From the NCBI GenBank assembly GCA_947486885.1, contig CANKVQ010000041.1, forward strand, positions 1 through 5,402: a stretch of DNA of 5,402 bases, written 5' to 3'. Below are positions 1-4,340 of this stretch, one piece after another. Position 1 is the stretch's first letter. The number at the start of each line of letters is the position of its first letter. The DNA comes from a bacterium. GTDB lineage: Bacteria > Babelota > Babeliae > Babelales > JABDEC01. The notes below the pieces were generated by a model. It was not told the DNA's origin. It worked only from the letters and a program-made list of their open reading frames with translations, and did not search any database. The position numbers were made by a program, and so were the translations under genes.

Positions 1-65
1 TAAATATAACAAAGTTGTAAATTTAACACTCACAGTAATATTTTTTTATAACTTAATACTAGTAT

Positions 66-1388
66 TTACGCTTTACGCACGACAAATCTAATCGGTACAC
101 TCTTTAGGTCATATTTAGCGCGTAATAGATTTTCAAAAAATCCTAGCTGACTGCTGCCAAACCACTCTGGTACGTTAACATACATAGCCAAAGTTAGCGG
201 TGCAACTTGAACTTGTTTGACATTACGAATAATTAATAAATTAGTTTTGTGATATAACGGCTTGTGATCTAACGCTTCTTGAAAAAATTGCTTAAGCTCA
301 GCATCATTAAAGCGTTGATTTTGACGCTGCCAGACAGTGTGCACTAGTGGCAAAATTTTACCAATGTTTTTTTTATTTAAACAAGAAATTTCTAGCTTCT
401 CAATTTTTTTAAAGAAATAATTATATTCAGATAATCTACGCTCTAAATCAGCCTGCGAATCTTCGGTAGTTAAATCTTGTTTATTCAATAAAATAATTAG
501 CGCTTTATGCTCTTCAAAAGTATAGAAAGCTAATTTTAACTCTTGATCAGCAATCGCATTATCAGCTGCATCGATCATTAAGAGCACAATATCAGAATGC
601 TTAACTGCTCGAAAACTACTTTTAACCATCATCTGTTCTAAATCTTCTTTAATCGAGCGTGGTCGCCGTACACCTGCCGTATCGGTTAATCGAATAGTTT
701 CTTTAGAGAAATTAACATTAGTATCGATGGCTTCTCGAGTAGTGCCTGCGACTGGTGTCACAATCGAACGTTCTGTTTTAGTCAACAAATTGAGCAAAGA
801 AGATTTACCTACATTAGGCTTACCCAATAAAACTACACGATAAGCTGGTTCAATTTCATCCGGAGCTTTAAAATCATGCAAGTCAGCTACAATAGCATCC
901 AATAAATCGCCAATGGCATAACTATGTTCAGCTGAAATAAAAATTGTTTGCGCTACGCCTAAATCATAGAAATCATGCTTATTATGCTCCGTCGCTTTAG
1001 CATCAGTTTTATTAACAGCTAAAATCAAAGGCTTATTTAATTTACGTAACCTGCGCACTAATTCGCGATCTTCTGAAGTAACACCTTCAGCACCATCACA
1101 AACCAAAACATTCACATCTGCAGTTTCTAATAGTTTATAAACTATCTGTACAACTTGCTTAGTAATCTGATCTAAATTTTTATCGAAAGAAATTCCGCCA
1201 GAATCGATTAACTCAAACCTTACGTCTTGCCAGCTAGTTACATCAGCAATAAAATCTCGCGTCACTCCGGCATAATCAAAAGCCATACTCTTATTACTTG
1301 AAACTAATCTATTAAATAGTGTCGACTTACCAACATTCATGCGGCCAGCCAATACAACTTTAGGTAATCGATGGATAATTTTAGTCAT
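66..1388 (-). CDS. der: GTPase Der (EngA), double-GTPase ribosome assembly factor
   Basis: Der is a cytoplasmic GTPase that helps mature the 50S ribosomal subunit; it has two tandem G domains and a C-terminal KH-like domain. All parts are visible in this 440-residue protein, which is a normal family length. G domain 1 has the P-loop GRMNVGKS (15-22; the usual Pro is Met17), T43 in AGVTRD, DSGG (62-65), NKTD (126-129) and ISAEH (151-155). G domain 2 has GKPNVGKS (189-196), AGTTRE (214-219), DTAG (236-239) and NKQD (302-305). The KH-like domain occupies about residues 355-440 and ends with the typical PIRFVVRKA. The ATG at 1388 overlaps the TGA of the preceding dnaX -1 frame (ATGA). No strong Shine-Dalgarno sequence lies before it, which suggests translational coupling. 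The gene ends at TAA (68-66), and no convincing terminator follows within the 65 bases left. Confidence 0.97.
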   Translation of the reverse strand: MTKIIHRLPKVVLAGRMNVGKSTLFNRLVSSNKSMAFDYAGVTRDFIADVTSWQDVRFELIDSGGISFDKNLDQITKQVVQIVYKLLETADVNVLVCDGAEGVTSEDRELVRRLRKLNKPLILAVNKTDAKATEHNKHDFYDLGVAQTIFISAEHSYAIGDLLDAIVADLHDFKAPDEIEPAYRVVLLGKPNVGKSSLLNLLTKTERSIVTPVAGTTREAIDTNVNFSKETIRLTDTAGVRRPRSIKEDLEQMMVKSSFRAVKHSDIVLLMIDAADNAIADQELKLAFYTFEEHKALIILLNKQDLTTEDSQADLERRLSEYNYFFKKIEKLEISCLNKKNIGKILPLVHTVWQRQNQRFNDAELKQFFQEALDHKPLYHKTNLLIIRNVKQVQVAPLTLAMYVNVPEWFGSSQLGFFENLLRAKYDLKSVPIRFVVRKA

Positions 1389-2008
1389 TCTAAGATCTCA
1401 CTTAACGTTCCAGGAAAAAAATCTAATATTAATTTAACTTTAGGCCAACGTGCTTGATTGGTAAAATCTAAAGTTTTATTATTATGCTTACTAACAGCTA
1501 TATTAATATTACTTAAGTTATTACTATTTAAATTTTTTATAGCACCAGAAACTATATTCTCAGAATTTATCTGCGCTAAATCTATAATTTTCGAACCCAT
1601 AGCACCTGAATTGACTACTGGTGCAACTAGTTCAGGTATAACTACTTGGCGCACTAAATTAATCTCTAAGCTCATATGCTCGCCAAAAACGGCCTGTAAT
1701 TTTGGCAACCAAACTAAACGCTGATCTTGGATAATATCTTTAAAAAAACTTAAACTTTGGTCTAAATCGATCCAAACTTGATTTAATTCTGGTTTAAATC
1801 TAGCAAATTGTACCTGCTGTAAAATCGAAACTAAAAGCGGTTCATCCAATTTTTTAATTTCCAGCTTAAATTTGTCCCATTTATAGCTATTTGGATCTCG
1901 TACGACTAAATTAGTTTTATAATCCCCAGAATTACCAGTTTTATTTACTGGGCTAACTTCAGACTTACTTATTTCTGGCTTAACTAAATAGTTCAGTCGT
2001 TGTAATCT
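1385..2008 (-). CDS. dnaX: DnaX tau-specific C-terminal extension, read in the -1 frame after the A10 run
   Basis: From the A10 run, the frame one base back from dnaX is open for 207 codons to a TGA at 1387-1385. It begins Arg-Leu-Gln-Arg-Leu (tau residues 371-375). A Ser/Asn/Pro/Lys-rich linker follows to about residue 411. Next comes a segment of the DnaX C-terminal type: YKWDKF (412-417), then the L-D-E-P-L-L-V-S-I-L-Q-Q helix. Later come FFKDII and VFGEHMSLEI, and the end reads WPKVKLILDFFPGTLSEI. In E. coli the tau tail binds polymerase alpha and the DnaB helicase. Taken alone, the frame could only start at a TTG (1849-1847) inside the conserved domain, with no ribosome binding site, so an independent gene is unlikely. 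Joined at A10, the product is 577 residues, a normal tau length. The stop overlaps the der start. Either slippage or frameshifting expresses it, or one A is missing from the assembly. Confidence 0.85.
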   Translation of the reverse strand, partial: RLQRLNYLVKPEISKSEVSPVNKTGNSGDYKTNLVVRDPNSYKWDKFKLEIKKLDEPLLVSILQQVQFARFKPELNQVWIDLDQSLSFFKDIIQDQRLVWLPKLQAVFGEHMSLEINLVRQVVIPELVAPVVNSGAMGSKIIDLAQINSENIVSGAIKNLNSNNLSNINIAVSKHNNKTLDFTNQARWPKVKLILDFFPGTLSEILE

Positions 2009-3117
2009 TTTTTTTTTACTAAACTAACTAAAAATAGTTCTAAGAATAAGTGCGGATAAGCTGATTTCATAAATAACTGCTCTTGAGCGCAAAAATATTC
2101 TAAAAGTGTAATCAATTGGTCTGCTTCGACTTGAGTAATTACAGACTTAAAATTCTCACTAACTCCAGTCACCGGTAAATTAAACTTAATCCGCCAAGCA
2201 TCCCTAATTAAATGCAATAAACGCTTCCAAATAAAATCTGGGGCATATCTGGTTAAATTGATTAAATCTAACTGAACTAATAGTAAACCAATCTCTCTTT
2301 GAACTAGCAAAATTTCAAATAATTTTTCTAACTGTGCTACATCTGGATAGCCAAGTGCTAATAAAACCGTATTCTCTGAAATTTCTTGATCCGTAAATCT
2401 AACTCTTTCAAGCATATTAATGGCATCACGAGCACAACCATCAGTTTCTTTAATAATTAAATCTAGCGCACTATCATCGCAAATAATTTGCTCAGTTAGG
2501 CAAATTTGTCTTAGGTGTTGCTTTAGTGCTATTGAGTCAATCGCACCAAAAAACAACTGGAAACAACGCGACCGTACCGTTTCTATAATTTTACCCGGAT
2601 CAGTCGTAGCTAAAATAAATAATGCAGATTTAGGCGGTTCTTCCAAAATTTTTAGAAAAGCATTAAAAGCCGCTTTGCTTAACATGTGTGCCTCATCTAT
2701 AAGATAGACACGTTTGCGGCCAATCACTGGCAATAATGCTGCTGCTTCGATAATATTTCGCACATTATCAACTCCGGTATGAGAGGCTGCATCGATTTCG
2801 ATAAAATCAGGATGCTTACCAGAAGCCATTAATAAACAAGATTGGCATTCTAGACAGGGTAATTTAAAATTGCGCGGCTCTTTGCGAAAACTATCTAAAT
2901 TTTGACAGTTTATAGCAGCCGTGAAAACTCGCGCCGTAGTCGTCTTGCCACAGCCACGCTGCCCAGAAAATAAATAAACTGGAAATAAATGATTTAAAAA
3001 TAAGCTATTTTTAAGCGCCCGAACAGTCAAGTTCTGACCAATAATCTGATCAAAATTTTTTGAACGCCACTTACGAGCAAGATTTAATTGTTGTTTTATA
3101 TCTATGGTAGATCCCAT
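1993..3117 (-). CDS. dnaX: DNA polymerase III clamp-loader subunit DnaX, initiating-frame product (gamma-like, domains I-III)
   Basis: DnaX is the AAA+ motor subunit of the clamp loader that places the beta sliding clamp on primed DNA. The 374 residues show the N-terminal LARKWR-FDQIIGQ box (13-28), Walker A GQRGCGKTT (52-60), four zinc cysteines (71, 88, 91, 94), Walker B VYLIDE (137-142), sensor 1 LATTDP (169-174), the SRC arginine-finger motif (183-185) and a sensor-2-like GCARDAINML. An alpha-helical collar domain then runs to the end. The zinc module has 16 residues between the first two cysteines, against 8 in E. coli. The protein stops right after the collar, about where E. coli domain III ends (near residue 373), so it equals a minimal gamma. 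The last codons are Lys-Lys-Lys from an A10 run, then Asp-Tyr-Asn-Asp and TGA. The tau tail continues in the -1 frame. The ATG at 3117 has no strong Shine-Dalgarno sequence, but it puts the conserved N-terminal box at the expected distance. Confidence 0.95.
   Translation of the reverse strand: MGSTIDIKQQLNLARKWRSKNFDQIIGQNLTVRALKNSLFLNHLFPVYLFSGQRGCGKTTTARVFTAAINCQNLDSFRKEPRNFKLPCLECQSCLLMASGKHPDFIEIDAASHTGVDNVRNIIEAAALLPVIGRKRVYLIDEAHMLSKAAFNAFLKILEEPPKSALFILATTDPGKIIETVRSRCFQLFFGAIDSIALKQHLRQICLTEQIICDDSALDLIIKETDGCARDAINMLERVRFTDQEISENTVLLALGYPDVAQLEKLFEILLVQREIGLLLVQLDLINLTRYAPDFIWKRLLHLIRDAWRIKFNLPVTGVSENFKSVITQVEADQLITLLEYFCAQEQLFMKSAYPHLFLELFLVSLVKKKDYND
2008..2017 (-). promoter_or_regulatory. 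Slippery A10 run (transcriptional slippage or -1 frameshift site) in dnaX
   Basis: On the coding strand the initiating frame reads GTA AAA AAA AAA GAT. Ten consecutive A make this the longest homopolymer I see in the window. It contains the heptamer A AAA AAA in the frame needed for tandem -1 slippage, and runs of nine or more A are known to cause RNA polymerase slippage (Thermus dnaX uses nine). One added A, or a -1 ribosomal slip, moves readers into the open tau frame. Without a slip, TGA follows four codons later. A weak hairpin (AACT-ATTT-AGTT, with CT/AG pairing beyond a G-A mismatch) lies 11 bases downstream at 1996-1979. No Shine-Dalgarno-like stimulator is evident upstream. Confidence 0.72.
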
Positions 3118-3200
3118 AATCCCATTAATTCAATTTTTAGCTTATTTTTTCAACTTAGCAAAACTTCAGTAAAACTATAGATTTACTAAATTTAGAATAT

Positions 3201-3221
3201 CTTAAAAAAAATATAAAATAA
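3201..3221 (-). terminator. T-rich tract following the SRP RNA helix, possible terminator
   Basis: Immediately after the 3' strand of the terminal SRP helix, the minus strand reads TTATTTTATATTTTTTTTAAG (in two parts: TTATTTTATA, then TTTTTTTTAAG). A strong helix followed by a U-rich tract can act as an intrinsic terminator. The U run is offset by about ten bases from the stem, so efficiency is uncertain, and read-through into dnaX is possible. The last bases (TTTTTTAAG) can also pair with CTTAAAAAA upstream of the RNA (3314-3306), which would extend the precursor stem. Confidence 0.4.
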
Positions 3222-3304
3222 GAGAAGAAGCACAAACAGTTACCTCCGCCTGCTGCTTTCTTTCGAATCTGACAGATTACAGAGCTAATGCTTTGCTTCT
3301 TCTC
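3222..3304 (-). ncRNA. ffs: Signal recognition particle RNA, small bacterial (4.5S) type
   Basis: The SRP RNA binds Ffh and targets nascent membrane and secreted proteins to FtsY. On the minus strand the ends form an 11-bp terminal helix, GAGAAGAAGCA pairing with TGCTTCTTCTC. The apical domain IV carries the diagnostic order TCAGA-TTC-GAAA-GAA-AGCAG. This is a GNRA tetraloop (3264-3261) on a 3-bp stem, then the symmetric internal loop with the conserved AGCAG that Ffh recognises. E. coli 4.5S has TCAGG-TCC-GGAA-GGA-AGCAG at the same place. The RNA is about 83 nt, at the short end for the family, and has no Alu domain. A position just upstream of dnaX is common for ffs in bacteria. A sigma70-like promoter precedes it and a T-tract follows. 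Exact mature ends are inferred from the terminal helix. Confidence 0.92.
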
Positions 3305-3325
3305 AATTTTTTAAGAGACATGCCT

Positions 3326-3354
3326 ATTTTAAGGCACAATAACTGAGATAGCAA
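3326..3354 (-). promoter_or_regulatory. Sigma70-like promoter of ffs
   Basis: On the minus strand, TTGCTA (3354-3349) and TAAAAT (3331-3326) are separated by 17 bases, a good match to -35 and -10 boxes. The predicted start is near 3319, about 15 bases before the SRP helix, so a short 5' leader would be trimmed. It lies just after the stop codon of the H1-like gene. The -10 box sits in the loop of a small inverted repeat, TGCCT...AGGCA (3334-3319 region). Confidence 0.55.
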
Positions 3355-3364
3355 GTTTTAAAGC

Positions 3365-3688
3365 TTAAGCACGTTTCGTACGACGCTTACTAACAGCACG
3401 GCGCGCAACTACTCTACGGCCTTTAACAGCAACTTTGCGCTTAGCTACTCTTTTACTAGCAACTTTACGCTTAGCAACTACACGACGCTTAGCCACTGCT
3501 GAAACTTTACGTTTCGCTACTACTCTACGCTTGGCTACTTTTTTGGCAGCTACTTTACGTTTAGCCACTACAGTAACTTTACGTTTCGCTACTACTCTAC
3601 GCTTAGCTACTTTTTTACCAGCAACTTTACGTTTAACTGAACGCTTCTTCATACCTAGCGCCCTTTCAATTTTAGTTAATAACGACAT
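3365..3688 (-). CDS. Histone H1-like (Hc2-type) basic DNA-binding protein
   Basis: This 107-residue protein has 26 Lys and 22 Arg (45% basic) and only one acidic residue (Glu8); Val and Ala make up most of the rest. After a short N-terminal segment (MSLLTKIERALGMKKR) it consists of repeats of the type VAKR[R/K]V. Two adjacent 24-residue units (21-44 and 45-68) are nearly identical, and a degenerate continuation follows (69-97). Such Lys/Arg/Ala/Val repeat proteins resemble chlamydial Hc2 and the C-terminal tail of eukaryotic H1. They bind and condense DNA non-specifically, so nucleoid compaction is the likely role here; RNA or ribosome binding is also possible. The start chosen is the ATG at 3688, because GGAGGG ends seven bases upstream. 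A TTG six codons earlier would bury that site inside the coding sequence. The gene stands alone between small intergenic regions and ends just before the ffs promoter. No terminator is obvious. Confidence 0.85.
   Translation of the reverse strand: MSLLTKIERALGMKKRSVKRKVAGKKVAKRRVVAKRKVTVVAKRKVAAKKVAKRRVVAKRKVSAVAKRRVVAKRKVASKRVAKRKVAVKGRRVVARRAVSKRRTKRA
3485..3628 (-). repeat. Two tandem 72-bp direct repeats inside the H1-like gene
   Basis: Units 3628-3557 and 3556-3485 match at 64 of 72 positions by my alignment and encode the 24-residue blocks starting KVAGKKVAKRRV and KVAAKKVAKRRV. Two of the codon changes are silent or conservative. The block is in frame, so a gain or loss of units would change protein length without breaking the gene. 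Confidence 0.85.
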
Positions 3689-3694
3689 TATTAA

Positions 3695-3700
3695 CCCTCC
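3695..3700 (-). promoter_or_regulatory. Ribosome binding site of the H1-like gene
   Basis: GGAGGG on the minus strand, followed by TTAATA and then ATG at 3688. It is the strongest Shine-Dalgarno sequence in the window. It fixes the start at the MSLLTK methionine rather than an upstream TTG at 3706, and it suggests high expression. Confidence 0.8.
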
Positions 3701-3871
3701 GTTCAATTAGCAGCTCATCTACTAGTGCAAACTGCTAAATCTATATAAAAATATACTAACAAACACACTAAACAAAAAGCAATGGTTTAAACTTAATATA
3801 ATAAATAGCCCGAGATATAGCGCTAATACGTAAATTAATTTTCATGTAAATTTTGTTTTAACTCGTGATAA

Positions 3872-4171
3872 TTACTCTTGATAATCATTTAATAGAATTG
3901 ATGGAACCTGCCCATCAAACTCCGTTTTCTTAAGCGCTGCATATAAGTTATCGGCGTCCAATAAATTTTGCACTGCTTGATCAATTTCTTTAGCTATTTC
4001 CTCTGGCGTTTTTTTTGAAGCAGCTACTTTATCAGCTGTCTCTTCGTTATCATCAACCAAAGATGATTCAGCCTCATCACCATTTGGTTTGCCTGGATCA
4101 CCTGTTAAAAACATTGCATTTGTCACTATAAATAATCCTAGCGTTAATCTGTATACATTAAATAATCGCAT
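3872..4171 (-). CDS. Small putative exported acidic protein, function unknown
   Basis: I do not recognise the family. The 99-residue product starts MRLFNVYR, followed by a hydrophobic stretch (about residues 9-22, LTLGLFIVTNAMFL). That resembles a signal peptide, with a possible cleavage after T-N-A; no lipobox cysteine is present. The rest is hydrophilic and acidic: a Gly/Pro/Asp/Glu/Ser-rich segment (about 23-46), then a Lys/Glu helix-prone segment with TPEEIAKEIDQAVQNLL, ending in LLNDYQE. The ATG at 4171 is preferred because GGGGGA lies four bases upstream. A TTG four codons earlier would start inside that site. Base composition matches its neighbours. It is divergent from the NagZ-like gene across a 169-bp gap. 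It could be a periplasmic or secreted protein of the lineage; a chance reading frame is unlikely given the ribosome binding site and the signal-like N-terminus. Confidence 0.65.
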   Translation of the reverse strand: MRLFNVYRLTLGLFIVTNAMFLTGDPGKPNGDEAESSLVDDNEETADKVAASKKTPEEIAKEIDQAVQNLLDADNLYAALKKTEFDGQVPSILLNDYQE

Positions 4172-4285
4172 AACGTCCCCCAAAAAGAGTTACATATCTA
4201 ATAATTCTTAAACTAACAAACGAACCTAATTAAAAACAAGAGTTTCAGAAGTTTGATTAATATCTTAAATTGATTAATTAATTGA

Positions 4286-4313
4286 TTTACTGCTAAGCTA
4301 ACTGGCATAAAAT
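4286..4313 (+). promoter_or_regulatory. Candidate promoter of the NagZ-like gene
   Basis: TTTACT (4286-4291) and TAAAAT (4308-4313) are 16 bases apart. A start near 4320 would leave a leader of about 20 bases that includes the AGGAG at 4328-4332. The -35 box is a weak match, and a TTGATT four bases earlier (spacing 20) is an alternative. The -10 box lies within a GGCAT-AAA-ATGCC inverted repeat (4304-4316). Confidence 0.4.
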
Positions 4314-4316
4314 GCC
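4304..4316. repeat. Short inverted repeat over the -10 region of the NagZ-like gene
   Basis: GGCAT-AAA-ATGCC gives perfect 5-bp arms around a 3-base centre and covers the candidate -10 box. It could be an operator half-site pair or chance. A similar arrangement (TGCCT-TAAAAT-AGGCA) surrounds the ffs -10 box at 3319-3334. Confidence 0.35.
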
Positions 4317-4340
4317 TTAATCTAAACAGGAGTAACTTAT

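Noticed and set aside
55..66. Perfect palindrome AATACTAGTATT at the end of der
   Set aside because: It has no loop and no following T run on the minus strand, so a terminator is not supported; chance is plausible in AT-rich DNA.
1458..1724. Plus-strand open frame of 88 codons
   Set aside because: Antisense to the tau tail; no ribosome binding site and a composition that mirrors the minus-strand codons.
1385..1849. The tau-tail frame as an independent gene starting at TTG 1849
   Set aside because: The TTG falls inside the conserved DnaX C-terminal domain (just after the YKWDKF segment), has no ribosome binding site, and the same frame stays open upstream to the A10 run.
2420..2707. Plus-strand open frame of 95 codons
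   Set aside because: Antisense to the conserved ATPase part of dnaX; no start signals.
3168..3187. Inverted repeat AGTAAA...TTTACT between ffs and dnaX
   Set aside because: Six AT-rich pairs with an 8-base loop; too weak to call a regulatory hairpin.
3400..3640. Repeated blocks that might look like a CRISPR array
   Set aside because: The repeats are adjacent, in frame and coding, with no unique spacers.
3435..3710. Plus-strand repetitive open frame rich in Leu, Ala, Thr and Arg
   Set aside because: It is the complement of the Lys/Arg repeat gene; the repeat pattern alone keeps it open, and it lacks a ribosome binding site.
4253..4290. Three TTGATT-type repeats (two of them TTGATTAAT) upstream of the NagZ-like gene
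   Set aside because: Irregular spacing (17 and 12 bases) and low complexity; not distinguishable from AT-rich background without other promoters for comparison.
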